Positions 33,527 through 42,152 of a stretch of DNA of 64,000 bases are shown piece after piece (position 1 is the stretch's first letter; each line of letters starts with the position of its first letter). The stretch comes from JBBQAA01 sp038276395. Lineage in GTDB: Bacteria; Actinomycetota; Thermoleophilia; Solirubrobacterales; Solirubrobacteraceae. Under the pieces are notes generated by a model, which made no database searches, was not told the DNA's origin, and saw only the letters and a program-made list of their open reading frames with translations. The position numbers and the translations under genes are program-made. The DNA is taken from positions 13,551 through 77,550 of the forward strand of contig JBBQAA010000022.1 in the NCBI GenBank assembly GCA_038276395.1. The letters are read 5' to 3'.

Positions 33527-34561
33527 CTACGCCGCGGCGGCGCGCGGCCCGAGCAGCCCGCGCTCGATCAGGAGCTCGGCGAGCTGCACGGTGTTGGTCG
33601 CCGCACCCTTGCGCAGGTTGTCCCCGACGACCCACAGGTTGAGCGTGCGCGGGTTCGAGTCGTCGCGGCGGATCCGCCCGACGAACACCTCGTCGCGGCC
33701 CGCGGCCTCGCGGGCGAGCGGATAGACGCCCGCCGCCGGGTCGTCCCGCACCTCGATCCCCGGGAAGCGCACGAGCAGCGCCCGGCAGTCCTCCGGCGCG
33801 AGCTCCGCCCGCGTCTCGACGTTCAGCGCCTCGGAGTGGGAGACGAGCACGGGCACGCGCACGCACGTCGCGGTGATGCGCAGCGCCGGCAGCCCGAGGA
33901 TCTTCCGCGCCTCCCCCATCACCTTGCGCTCCTCGGTCGTGTAGTCGTCGCCGTCCTTGAAGGACTCGACCTGGGGCAGCACGTTGAAGGCGATCGGGTG
34001 GGGATAGACGGACGGAGGCGGCGGCTCCGCGTCCTCGAGCAGCGCCCGGGCCTGGGCCTTCAGCTCGCTCACCGCCGCCACGCCGGTCCCCGAGACCGAC
34101 TGGTAGCTCGAGAGCACGACCCGCTCCAGCCCGGCGGCGTCGTGGATCGCCTTGAGCGGCAGCAGGGCGGCCATGACCGTGCAGTTCGGGTTGGCGATGA
34201 TCCCGGTGTGGGAGTCGAGCGCCTCGGGATTGACCTCGGCGACGACGAGCGGCACGTCGGGGTTCATCCGCCAGGCCGAGGAGTTGTCGACGACGACCGC
34301 GCCGCGCGCGGCGAACTTCGGCGCCCACTCGCCGGAGACCGCCGAGCCGGCGGAGAAGAGCGCCAGGTCGAAGCCGTCGATCGCCCCCTCGGCGAGCTCG
34401 ACCACCCGGCGGGCGCCGAGCTCCCGACCCGCCGAGCGCGCCGAGGCGAAAGGCACGACCTCGGCGCCATCCGCGGCGAGCTCGCGCGTGTCGAGGAGCT
34501 GCAGGATGTTCTGCCCGACGGCGCCGGTGGCGCCGACGACGGCGACGCGCAGCGGGCTCAC
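33527..34561 (-). CDS. asd: Aspartate-semialdehyde dehydrogenase
   Basis: Reduces aspartyl phosphate to aspartate semialdehyde for lysine, threonine, methionine and diaminopimelate synthesis. 344 residues: NADP motif VVGATGAVGQNIL, DNSSAWRM, and the active-site Cys127 in IIANPNCTVM. The catalytic His is in the later arginine-containing TCVRVPVLVSHSEA segment. The GTG start overlaps the lysC stop by 4 bases, giving coupled production of the first two pathway enzymes. Confidence 0.96.
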   Translation of the reverse strand: MSPLRVAVVGATGAVGQNILQLLDTRELAADGAEVVPFASARSAGRELGARRVVELAEGAIDGFDLALFSAGSAVSGEWAPKFAARGAVVVDNSSAWRMNPDVPLVVAEVNPEALDSHTGIIANPNCTVMAALLPLKAIHDAAGLERVVLSSYQSVSGTGVAAVSELKAQARALLEDAEPPPPSVYPHPIAFNVLPQVESFKDGDDYTTEERKVMGEARKILGLPALRITATCVRVPVLVSHSEALNVETRAELAPEDCRALLVRFPGIEVRDDPAAGVYPLAREAAGRDEVFVGRIRRDDSNPRTLNLWVVGDNLRKGAATNTVQLAELLIERGLLGPRAAAA

Positions 34562-35817
34562 CCCGCGACCCCGAACGGCCGCTCGGCCTGGATCGCGTCC
34601 TGCCCGAGCGCGAAGGCGGCGTGCAGCTCGCGCACGGCCTCCCGCACGTGCTCGGCGCGGATGACGCAGGAGATCTTGATCGGCGAGGTCGAGATCATCT
34701 CGATGTTGATCCCCGCCTCCCCGAGCGTGCGGAAGACGGTGGCGGCGACGCCCGGATGGGACTTCATCCCCGCGCCGACGATCGAGACCTTCCCCATCCC
34801 GGAGTCCGTCTGCAGATCGGCGGCGACGGTGCCGAGCATGGGCTCGAGCGTGGCCCGGGCGACGCCGAGGTCGTCGGCCGGGACGGTGAAGGAGATCTCC
34901 GCCCGCGCCTCGGAGGAGACCGGCTCGTTCTGCACGATCATGTCGACGTTGACGCCCGCCTCCGCCAGCGAGGTGAAGATCTCACCCGCCACGCCGGGCT
35001 CGTCGGGCACGCCGACGAGCGTGACGCGAGCCTCCTCGGTCGAGTGGGTGACGGCGGTGATGAGCGGGTGCTCCATCGTTTCCTCCTCGCTCACGATAAG
35101 CGTTCCCGGCCGGTCGTCGAAGGAGGAGCGGCAGTGGATCCGCACCCCGTGGTTGCGCGCGTACTCGACCGAGCGGAGCTGCAGCACGCGCGCGCCCGAG
35201 GAGGCCATCTCGAGGATCTCCTCGAAGGAGACGAACGGCAGCTTGCGCGCGCCGGGCACGACGCGCGGGTCGGCGGTGAAGACGCCCGCGACGTCGGTGT
35301 AGATCTCGCACACCTCGGCCTCGAGCGCAGCGGCGAGGGCGACCGCCGTGGTGTCCGAGCCACCGCGGCCGAGCGTCGTCACGTCCTTGGCCGTCGAGAC
35401 GCCCTGGAACCCGGCCACGAGCACGACGGCGCCGCCCGCGAGGCCCTCGCGGATGCGGTCGGCGCGCACGTCGAGGATCCGCGCCCTGGTGTGGGAGGTG
35501 TCGGTGACGATGCCCGCCTGCGAGCCCGTGAGGGAGATGGCCCGGTGGCCGAGATCGTTGATCGCCATCGCGCACAGCGCGCAGGACTGCCGCTCGCCCG
35601 TGGAGAGGAGCATGTCCATCTCCCGCGGATCGGGGGCCGGGGAGACCTCCTCAGCCATCGCGATCAGCTCGTCGGTCGTCTTGCCCCGGGCAGAGAGGAC
35701 GGCGATCACGTCGTAGCCCTCCTCCCGGCGCGCGACGATCCGCCGCGCGGCCCGGCGCAGACGCTCGGCGTCGGCCACCGAGGTGCCGCCGAACTTCATG
35801 ACGATCGTCCCGCCCAC
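34558..35817 (-). CDS. lysC: Aspartate kinase
   Basis: Phosphorylates aspartate, the committed step of the aspartate family pathway. 419 residues: the N-terminal kinase domain begins VMKFGGTSVADAERL, with GFQGVSTAKDVTTLGRGGSD and AEVCEIYTDVAGVFTADPR. The C-terminal part holds two ACT domains (TLVGVPDEPGVAGEIF and VSIVGAGMKSHPGVAATVF), so feedback inhibition by lysine or threonine is expected. The start is GTG 35817; ATG 35799 directly before KFGGTS is an alternative. No lysine riboswitch fits in the 42 bases upstream. Confidence 0.96.
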   Translation of the reverse strand: MGGTIVMKFGGTSVADAERLRRAARRIVARREEGYDVIAVLSARGKTTDELIAMAEEVSPAPDPREMDMLLSTGERQSCALCAMAINDLGHRAISLTGSQAGIVTDTSHTRARILDVRADRIREGLAGGAVVLVAGFQGVSTAKDVTTLGRGGSDTTAVALAAALEAEVCEIYTDVAGVFTADPRVVPGARKLPFVSFEEILEMASSGARVLQLRSVEYARNHGVRIHCRSSFDDRPGTLIVSEEETMEHPLITAVTHSTEEARVTLVGVPDEPGVAGEIFTSLAEAGVNVDMIVQNEPVSSEARAEISFTVPADDLGVARATLEPMLGTVAADLQTDSGMGKVSIVGAGMKSHPGVAATVFRTLGEAGINIEMISTSPIKISCVIRAEHVREAVRELHAAFALGQDAIQAERPFGVAG

Positions 35818-35859
35818 GGGGCGGAGGTTAGGCCGAGGCGCGCGCGCCGCCGCCCACCG

Positions 35860-36765
35860 CTACCCGAGCCGCCGCGCGATTGCGGCCAGCGCGTGCTCGG
35901 CCAGCCGCGTGCGGTGGAGATGAGCGTCGAAGTAGGCGCGCGCGGCGGTCCCGATCCGGCGCCGCCGGTGCTCGTCGGCGACGAGCGAGGCGCAGACCTC
36001 GACCAGATCGGAGAGGTCGGGGGCGAAGTACACGAGGTCTCTCCCGTCCACGAGGTCCACCGGCAGCCGGGTGGTGGGGCGGGGCCGCACGACGCAGGCC
36101 CCGATCGCCAGGTACTCCACGAGGCGATGGCAGAGATCGCCGTTGCCCCTCAGGTCGAGACAGACTCCTGCGCCGGCCGCTTCGTGCAGGTACGCGCCGT
36201 AGCCCGCGAGGCGGACGTCGCCCTCGAACCCGAACCGGTCCTGCTCGCGCAGGAGCCCCACCGCCTCGCGTCGCATGTCGCTCGCGTAGGCGAGGCTGAA
36301 GCGGCCGTAGACGTCGAAGCGCGGCGGTCTGGCTGCCCGGCGGCGGGCGCCGGGCAGCAGACGGTAGAAGCGCTCGCGCGAGGGCACGTAGCCGCCGGGC
36401 ACGACGTGCTCGAGGCCGTAGCCCTCACGCCGGAACTGGAACTTGAGCACGAGGTCGAAGGCGCCGGCCACCTCTTCGAGCAGCCGCTCGTAGTCGGAGT
36501 AGTCGATCGCCACGCGGAGGACCGACCCATTCCGCGACGCCTCGAATCCCACGACGCCCTCGTGGCGCTGGGCCAGCTCCGTGCGGCGGAGCGGCGCAAC
36601 CGCGGCGAGCTCGGTGGCGAGGCCGTCGACCCAGATGCCCGCGCGGTCCCACTGGTAGGCGGCGGGCCAGGCGAGCTCGATTCCGGCCAGGTCGAGGCCG
36701 GGCGCGGGCGGGACCCGGGCCGGGCGGGCGATGGCCCCGGCGGCGTCCCGCCAGCCGAACTTCAC
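35860..36765 (-). CDS. Glycosyltransferase, CgeB/GT1_2-like C-terminal domain
   Basis: A 301-residue protein probably transferring a sugar in EPS assembly. The best-recognised part is the C-terminal sugar-nucleotide domain: LCHRLVEYLAIGACVVRPRPTTRLP, DLVYFAPDLSDLVEVCASLV and a final helix (RIGTAARAYFDAHLH). The N-terminal half is less typical. Its GTG start overlaps the flippase stop by 4 bases, so the two are coupled, which supports a role in the exported polysaccharide. Confidence 0.7.
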   Translation of the reverse strand: MKFGWRDAAGAIARPARVPPAPGLDLAGIELAWPAAYQWDRAGIWVDGLATELAAVAPLRRTELAQRHEGVVGFEASRNGSVLRVAIDYSDYERLLEEVAGAFDLVLKFQFRREGYGLEHVVPGGYVPSRERFYRLLPGARRRAARPPRFDVYGRFSLAYASDMRREAVGLLREQDRFGFEGDVRLAGYGAYLHEAAGAGVCLDLRGNGDLCHRLVEYLAIGACVVRPRPTTRLPVDLVDGRDLVYFAPDLSDLVEVCASLVADEHRRRRIGTAARAYFDAHLHRTRLAEHALAAIARRLG

Positions 36766-38258
36766 GCGCCCGCCGGCGTGGTCGCCCAGCGAAGCACCGC
36801 GGAGACCGGCCGGACGCGATCTCCGAGCGAGTCGCGGAGCCAGGCTGCGTCCTCCGCCGAGATGAGCCCCGCACGGGGCACGAGCACGAACAGGACGAGG
36901 GCGGCGAGCGCGGTGCCTTCGAGCACGCCGGGCAGGCCACCGGCGAGGAAGACGGGCGCGGCGGCCGCGGCCGCCACCGCGGCCGCGACGCCCGCCGTGC
37001 GCAGCAGCCGCCCGGGCTCCACCAGCGCCGGGCCCAAGAGCCGGGTCACGAGCACCACCGCCGGGAGACCAGCGACGAGCTGGGCCGCGTCGTTGACGAT
37101 CGCCGCCCCGAGGGCGTCGAGCACGGGGATGAGCACGAGGGCGAGCCCGAGGTTCACGATCACCGCCGCGCCGCCCCACACGACGAGGAAGCGCATCCGG
37201 CCCTCGATCCACAGGAGCGCGTCGGCGAGGCCGGCGATCGGCAGCACGAGGTAGGGAACGAGCATGATCGCCAGGACCGGCCGCGCCGGGTTGAAGCTCG
37301 TTCCGTAGGCCACGGACACGAGCCCGACCCCCAGCGGGCAGGCCAGCGCGATCCCGATCGGGGCCAGCGTGAGCAGGAGCCGGACGGCGCGCCAGTACCC
37401 GAGGCGGATCCGGTCCTGCTCGCCGGCGCCGCGCAGCGTCGAGAGCGCCGGTATCGCGACGTTCGTGAGCGCGGTGGGGAGCCGGCCCACGGCCGATGCG
37501 GCGGCAAAGGCCACGGAGTAGAACCCCACTTGAGCGGGGCCGGAGAAATGGGCCAGGAAGACGACCTCTGAGCGCGTGAGCACGACGAACTGCGTCACGG
37601 CGAAGAACGTCGAGGCCCGCAGGAAGCGCCGGCGCTCGCGCACGAGCTCGTCGTCGAGCGGGACGGCAGGGGCGATTCGCCCCAGGAACCGTCGCGCGAG
37701 CACGGTGGTCCACACGAGATTCGCGATCACGACCCCGACCTCGACGGCGAAGTACCCCGTGATCCCGCCCCCGAGCGCCAGCACGAGCACGACCACGGCG
37801 ACCGAGGCCACGCTGATGACGATCCCGGGGCCCACGCTCTCCCGCCAGCGCTGCCCGGCGATGAGGAGAGAGCTCGGCGCCGACTGCAGTATCCCGATGC
37901 CCGTGGCCGCCCCCGCGAGCACCCACGCCGCTCCCGGATCGGCGCCGACGGCCGCCGCGACGGTAAAGGCGGTCACCGCGGCCACGCCGCAGACGGCCTG
38001 GACGCGCAGGGCCCAGCGGAAGAGCATGCGCAGCTTGCCTGGCTGCCGGGCGCCCAGCAGTTCGCTGCCGAACCGGGCGAGCGCCATCGGCACGCGCGCG
38101 GCGAAGACGGTGGACGCGGACAGGGCGAGGAACGCGATCAGGGTCTGGCGACCGAAGTCACGGGGTCCGAGGAACCGCGTGAGCGTGACGGAGAGCGCCA
38201 GCGTCGTGAGCGTCGGCAGGACGGTCGCCGCGGTGGTCCACGCCGTGCTCGAGAGCAC
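36762..38258 (-). CDS. Polysaccharide flippase (Wzx/MATE-like)
   Basis: A 498-residue membrane protein with about 13-14 hydrophobic segments that should flip lipid-linked repeat units outward. Typical passages are TRFLGPRDFGRQTLIAFLAL, MALARFGSELLGA, SGPAQVGFYSVAFAAA and ALGAAIVNDAAQLVAGLP. The GTG 38258 (VLSSTAW) precedes the first helix; the frame is open upstream through recR, so the exact start is uncertain. A degraded relative lies at 4610-5246 beside the NRPS operon. Confidence 0.85.
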   Translation of the reverse strand: MLSSTAWTTAATVLPTLTTLALSVTLTRFLGPRDFGRQTLIAFLALSASTVFAARVPMALARFGSELLGARQPGKLRMLFRWALRVQAVCGVAAVTAFTVAAAVGADPGAAWVLAGAATGIGILQSAPSSLLIAGQRWRESVGPGIVISVASVAVVVLVLALGGGITGYFAVEVGVVIANLVWTTVLARRFLGRIAPAVPLDDELVRERRRFLRASTFFAVTQFVVLTRSEVVFLAHFSGPAQVGFYSVAFAAASAVGRLPTALTNVAIPALSTLRGAGEQDRIRLGYWRAVRLLLTLAPIGIALACPLGVGLVSVAYGTSFNPARPVLAIMLVPYLVLPIAGLADALLWIEGRMRFLVVWGGAAVIVNLGLALVLIPVLDALGAAIVNDAAQLVAGLPAVVLVTRLLGPALVEPGRLLRTAGVAAAVAAAAAAPVFLAGGLPGVLEGTALAALVLFVLVPRAGLISAEDAAWLRDSLGDRVRPVSAVLRWATTPAGA

Positions 38259-38323
38259 GCCCCGCCCGTGCGTCCTTCCGAGTTCGTCTCCGGCGACCGG
38301 AGGGCCCGGCCCGGCCGCGCCGC

Positions 38324-38929
38324 TCACAGGGTCCGGCGCCCGGCGAAGGCGCGGCCGAGCGTCAGCTCGTCGGCGTACTCGAGATCGGCCCCGACCGGAA
38401 GGCCGCTGGCCAGCCGGGTGACGACGACCTGCGGGGAATCCGTGCGCAGGCGCTCGGCGATGTGCAGCGCCGTGGCCTCCCCCGTCGTCGTCGGGTTCGT
38501 GGCCAGGACGACCTCGCGCACGGCCTCCTCGCCGGTGGCCACCCGGGCGAACAGCTCGGCGAGCTTCAGGTCCTCGGGGTCGACGCCGTCGATCGGGGAG
38601 AGCGCGCCGCCGAGCACGTGGTAGCGCCCGCGGAACTCGTGCGTGCGCTCGACGGGTATGACGTCGCCCGGCTCCTCGACCACGCAGATGACGGTGGGGT
38701 CGCGGCGCTCGTCCTCGCAGATCCGGCAGCGCGGGCCCTCGGCCAGGTTGAAGCACACCTCGCAGAGGCCGATCCGCTCCTTGACCTCGCGGATCGCCTC
38801 GGCCAGCGCGAAGGCCTCCTCGTCGGAGGCGCGCAGGAGATGGAAGGCCAACCGCTGCGCCGTGCGCCCGCCGACGCCGGGCAGGCGCCCGAGCTCGGTG
38901 ACGAGGCGCTGGACGGGGCCGGCGTACAC
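38324..38929 (-). CDS. recR: Recombination mediator protein RecR
   Basis: Helps load RecA at single-stranded gaps together with RecO. 201 residues: helix-hairpin-helix LGRLPGVGGRTAQRLAF, four-Cys zinc finger CEVCFNLAEGPRCRIC, and a Toprim domain (ICVVEEPGDVIPVERT, ATNPTTTGEATALHIAERL). GTG 38929 gives the family's length and N-terminus (YAGPVQRLVTELG). It follows ybaB and dnaX in the conserved order dnaX-ybaB-recR. Confidence 0.96.
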   Translation of the reverse strand: MYAGPVQRLVTELGRLPGVGGRTAQRLAFHLLRASDEEAFALAEAIREVKERIGLCEVCFNLAEGPRCRICEDERRDPTVICVVEEPGDVIPVERTHEFRGRYHVLGGALSPIDGVDPEDLKLAELFARVATGEEAVREVVLATNPTTTGEATALHIAERLRTDSPQVVVTRLASGLPVGADLEYADELTLGRAFAGRRTL

Positions 38930-38955
38930 CGCGTGATCGTGACGCGCGGGGGCGG

Positions 38956-39297
38956 CTAGAAGCCCGGGAGGCCGAGGCCGCCGAGCTGCTGGGTCAGCGG
39001 GCCGAGGAGGTTGGCCTGGGCCTGCTCGGCGCGCTCGGAGGCGGCACGGATCGCCTCGTTCGTGGCGGCGAGGATCATGTCCTGCAGGAGCTCGACGTCC
39101 TCCGGGTCGACGGCCTCGGGATCGATCACGACCTCCTTGACCTCGAGCGCCCCCGTGACCTTGACCGTCACCGTGCCGCCGCCCGCCGAGGCCTCGACGA
39201 CCTCCTCGCGGAGCTTCTGGGCCATCTGCTCCTGCTGGCGCTGGAGGTCCTGCATCTGCTGCATCAGCATCTGCTGCTGTTTCTTGGGCGAGGGCAT
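38956..39297 (-). CDS. ybaB: YbaB/EbfC-family nucleoid-associated protein
   Basis: A 113-residue DNA-binding dimer. It starts with a Gln/Met-rich helix (KKQQQMLMQQMQDLQRQQEQ), followed by the conserved core VVEASAGGGTVTVKVTGALEV and VIDPEAVDPEDVELLQDMI. Length and order (3 bases after dnaX, before recR) are those found in many bacteria. Confidence 0.96.
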   Translation of the reverse strand: MPSPKKQQQMLMQQMQDLQRQQEQMAQKLREEVVEASAGGGTVTVKVTGALEVKEVVIDPEAVDPEDVELLQDMILAATNEAIRAASERAEQAQANLLGPLTQQLGGLGLPGF

Positions 39298-39300
39298 GGG

Positions 39301-41037
39301 TCAGGCGTCCTTGGTCTCGGGGGCGGGGACGGGCTCCTCGGCCGGGAGCTCCTCGGCGTCGAACTCTGTCACGAAGCGGCGGATCAGCTCGTCGTCCGCC
39401 AGCGGCGGTGGGGCGGCCGAGGCCGGCGCCGTGCCCTCGGGCTCGCGCAGCTCGTAGCGCAGGCCGAGCGGGCGGCCGGCCACCGAGGAGAGGGCGGCGG
39501 CCACCCCCCGGCGCGGGGCGTCGGCCTCGGCCTTGCGCTTGAGGAAGTCGGCGTCCGGGGGGAAGGCGACAACGAGCTCCGAGCCGTCGAGCTCGACGGG
39601 CCGCGCGCCCTCGAGCACGGCGGCGAGCATCGCGTTGCGGGGCCGCACGGCGTCGACCACGGCGGGCCACAGCGCGAGCAGTGCAGCGAGGCCGTCGGCG
39701 GGCGGCGGGGACGGCGGAGCGGCGGGCTCGGGCGGGGGCTCGGCGGGTGTGGGCGGCGCCGCGGGCTCGGGCGGGGGCCGCTCCTCGACCGGCGGGGTGG
39801 GCGCGGGCGGGGCGGCCTCGAAGGACGCAGGTCCCACGCCGGGCGCGGGGGTGGCGGGCGGTGGCCCTTCCCCCGCGAGGCGCGCCTCGAGCCGGTCGAT
39901 CCGCGCGAGCAGCGCGCTCGTCGAGGCGTCGACCTCGGGCGCGGCCGCGCGCACGAGCGCCAGCTCGAGCTGCGTACGACCCTCGGCGCCGTCGCGGACG
40001 TGGCGCTGGGCGGCCGCCAGGCCGTCGAGCAGCCGCACGACCTCGGCCTGGGAGAGCCGCGCCGCCTGCTCGGCCAGCGCGTCGTCCCGGTCGGGCGTCA
40101 GGCGGAGCTCCGAGGGGACCTCGCCCACGAGCTGCACGACGAGCAGATCACGCGCGTAGCCCTCGAGGTCCCGCAGGAACTGGGCGGCGTCGCGCCCCGC
40201 CGCGGCCACGGCGGCGGCGGTGGCCAGCGCGCCGCGCGGGTTCTCCGCGGCCACCGCCTCGACGGCCTGGTGGAGCAGGTCCGCCCCGGCCACGCCGAGC
40301 ACCGCGAGCACGTCGGCGAGCTCGATCCGCCCGCCGTCCGCGTAGGTCGCGAGCTGCTCGAGGGTCCCCAGCGCGTCGCGGAAGGAGCCGGTGGCGCTCC
40401 GGGCGATCAGGCGCAGGGCGGCCTCGGGCGCGTCGATCCCCTCCTCGCGCGCGACACGCTCGAGCACGGTGGCGATCTCGAGCGTGCCCGGCCGGGTGAA
40501 GTCGAAGCGGTGGCAGCGGTCGACGACCGTCGGCAGGATCTTCTGGGCCTCGGTCGTGGCGAGCACGAAGACCGTGTTCGGCGGCGGCTCCTCGAGCGTC
40601 TTGAGGAACGCGTTCCAGGCCTGGGAGGAGAGCATGTGCGCCTCGTCGAGGATGTAGACCTTGTGGCGCCCGGAGACCGGCGCGTAGGCCACGCGGTCGC
40701 GCAGGTCGCGGACGTCGTCGACCGAGTTGTTGGAGGCGGCGTCCATCTCGATCACGTCGAGGGAGGTGGCGCCCGCGATGGCCAGGCACGAGTCGCACGT
40801 GCCGTCGGGTTCGGCGGTCGGGCCGCGCTCGCAGTTCAGGCAGGCGGCGAGGATCTTCGCCATGCTCGTCTTCCCCGTCCCCCGGGAGCCGACGAACAGG
40901 TAGGCGTGGTGCACGCGCCCGCGCTCGACGGCGTTGCGCAGCGTGCGGACGACGTGCTCCTGACCGACCACGTCGGCGAAGCTCCGCGGGCGGTGGCGAC
41001 GGTAGAGAGAGGGCGGAGCCACGGGTCTCCTCCCCAT
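39301..41037 (-). CDS. dnaX: DNA polymerase III subunits gamma/tau
   Basis: Clamp-loader ATPase of the replisome. 578 residues: RPRSFADVVGQEHV, Walker A GSRGTGKTSMAK, a four-Cys zinc site (AACLNCERG, CDSC), Walker B ILDEAHMLS, and sensor 1 FVLATTEAQKILPTV. After about residue 360 there is a long Pro/Ala/Glu-rich linker and a tau-like C-terminal domain. I did not identify the A-rich slippage site used for the short gamma form in E. coli, so only tau may be made. Confidence 0.96.
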   Translation of the reverse strand: MGRRPVAPPSLYRRHRPRSFADVVGQEHVVRTLRNAVERGRVHHAYLFVGSRGTGKTSMAKILAACLNCERGPTAEPDGTCDSCLAIAGATSLDVIEMDAASNNSVDDVRDLRDRVAYAPVSGRHKVYILDEAHMLSSQAWNAFLKTLEEPPPNTVFVLATTEAQKILPTVVDRCHRFDFTRPGTLEIATVLERVAREEGIDAPEAALRLIARSATGSFRDALGTLEQLATYADGGRIELADVLAVLGVAGADLLHQAVEAVAAENPRGALATAAAVAAAGRDAAQFLRDLEGYARDLLVVQLVGEVPSELRLTPDRDDALAEQAARLSQAEVVRLLDGLAAAQRHVRDGAEGRTQLELALVRAAAPEVDASTSALLARIDRLEARLAGEGPPPATPAPGVGPASFEAAPPAPTPPVEERPPPEPAAPPTPAEPPPEPAAPPSPPPADGLAALLALWPAVVDAVRPRNAMLAAVLEGARPVELDGSELVVAFPPDADFLKRKAEADAPRRGVAAALSSVAGRPLGLRYELREPEGTAPASAAPPPLADDELIRRFVTEFDAEELPAEEPVPAPETKDA

Positions 41038-41074
41038 CGTAGATAGGCGCCGTGGGCGAGCCCGCGCCGTGCCC

Positions 41075-41572
41075 CTACTCCCGCACCTCCTCGGGCAGCG
41101 ACGCGCGCAGCTTGCGCAGCGCTCGGTAGGTCCTCCCCTCGACGGTCGAGAGCTTCTCCCCCGTCAGGCGGGCGATCTCCGGGACGGTCAGCTCCGCGCC
41201 GAAGCGCAGCGCGACGGCGTCCCGCTCCTCCTCGGAGAGCCCCGCCACCGCGCGCATGACGACGTCGCGCGCCGCCACGCCGGCCAGCGGATCGGCGCCC
41301 TCCTCGGGCCTCCCCCCGCCCCGCTCGAGCGCGCGGCGCTCGGCGTCGGCGCGCCGGGCGTGGTCACGCACGAGGTTCAGCGCGATCGTGAAGAGCCAGG
41401 CGCGGCCGTCCTCGCCGCGCAGCCCGCGCCGGCGCCGGGCGCGCAGCACCCGCTCCCACGTATCGGCCAGGAGATCCTCGGCGAGCACGCGGTCCCCCGT
41501 GCGGTAGGCGAGGAAGGAGAAGAGCGCCCCGGCGTGCTCGGCGTAGAGCCGCTCGAAGTCGGCGTCGCGCAT
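41075..41572 (-). CDS. ECF-type RNA polymerase sigma factor
   Basis: A 165-residue sigma-70 family factor with regions 2 and 4 only. Region 2: FERLYAEHAGALFSFLAYRTG and LLADTWERVLRAR with WLFTIALNLVRDHAR. Region 4: LSEEERDAVALRFGAELTVPEIARLTGEKLSTVEGRTYRALRKL. It is divergent from an LPFTG-anchored protein whose N-terminal tail may act as its anti-sigma factor; the 63-base gap has an ECF-like promoter and a palindrome. No classical zinc anti-sigma gene is adjacent. Confidence 0.93.
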   Translation of the reverse strand: MRDADFERLYAEHAGALFSFLAYRTGDRVLAEDLLADTWERVLRARRRRGLRGEDGRAWLFTIALNLVRDHARRADAERRALERGGGRPEEGADPLAGVAARDVVMRAVAGLSEEERDAVALRFGAELTVPEIARLTGEKLSTVEGRTYRALRKLRASLPEEVRE

Positions 41573-41584
41573 GCCGCGGGGAAA

Positions 41585-41604
41585 TTACCGGGAACCCGCG
41601 GTAA
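41585..41604. promoter_or_regulatory. Palindrome with ECF-like promoter between sigma and LPFTG genes
   Basis: TTACCG and CGGTAA form outer arms around GGGAACCC-rich inner sequence in a 20-base near-palindrome. It includes GGAAC, the usual ECF -35 core; CTCGT at 41617-41621 could be the -10, although the 20-base spacing is a little long. Self-regulation by the adjacent sigma factor is plausible. Confidence 0.45.
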
Positions 41605-41635
41605 GGAAATCACCCACTCGTGCGTTCTTAGGGAT

Positions 41636-42136
41636 ATGAGCACATCAGACGAGCGTTTTCCCGGCGAGCTCTCCGAGATCGCCGAGCGCCTGCGGACCGG
41701 ACGTCCGCAGGTCACCGCGCTGGAGCTGGACCGGGTGAAGACCCAGGTCCGCAACCGGGCGGTGCGCACGTCCACGAACAAGGGATCCTTCATGAAGTCA
41801 CGTCTCGCGATCACGGCCATGCTGGTCGTCGGCCTTCTCATGAGCATGGGCGGCGCCGGTCTGGCGATCTCCGGCGGCTCGGGCTCGGGCAGCGCCTCGG
41901 TGGCGCAGTACCAGCCCAAGACGGTCTCCGGCGGCGGCGTCCTCGGCGTCGTCAACAAGCCGGCGAACACGCCGGGGAACACCCCTCAAAACGCTCCGGC
42001 CGCCGTGCGCCAGGTCGCCGCGACCTCCTCCGGCTCGCTGCCCTTCACGGGCTACGCCGGCGGCGCCGCGCTGATCCTCGGCCTCGGCCTGCTCCTCGGC
42101 GGTGTCCTGCTCCGCCGCCAGACGCACGTCGAGTAG
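41636..42136 (+). CDS. LPFTG-anchored surface protein with anti-sigma-like N-terminus
   Basis: 166 residues: a cytoplasmic N-terminal part (about 1-52, with ALELDRVKTQVRNRAVR), a hydrophobic helix (about 57-78), a Gly/Ser/Asn/Pro-rich outside region, and a classic sortase signal LPFTG at 135-139 with a second hydrophobic helix and the tail LLRRQTHVE. ATG 41636 gives the long form. ATG at codon 53 has a good AAGGGA site 6 bases upstream and would give an ordinary secreted form with a signal peptide, so two products are possible. No sortase gene is in the window. Confidence 0.8.
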   Translation: MSTSDERFPGELSEIAERLRTGRPQVTALELDRVKTQVRNRAVRTSTNKGSFMKSRLAITAMLVVGLLMSMGGAGLAISGGSGSGSASVAQYQPKTVSGGGVLGVVNKPANTPGNTPQNAPAAVRQVAATSSGSLPFTGYAGGAALILGLGLLLGGVLLRRQTHVE

Positions 42137-42152
42137 CCCTCGGCGAAAATCC

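Noticed and set aside
34558..35860. Possible lysine riboswitch before lysC
   Set aside because: Only 42 bases separate lysC from the next gene, far too short for that RNA.
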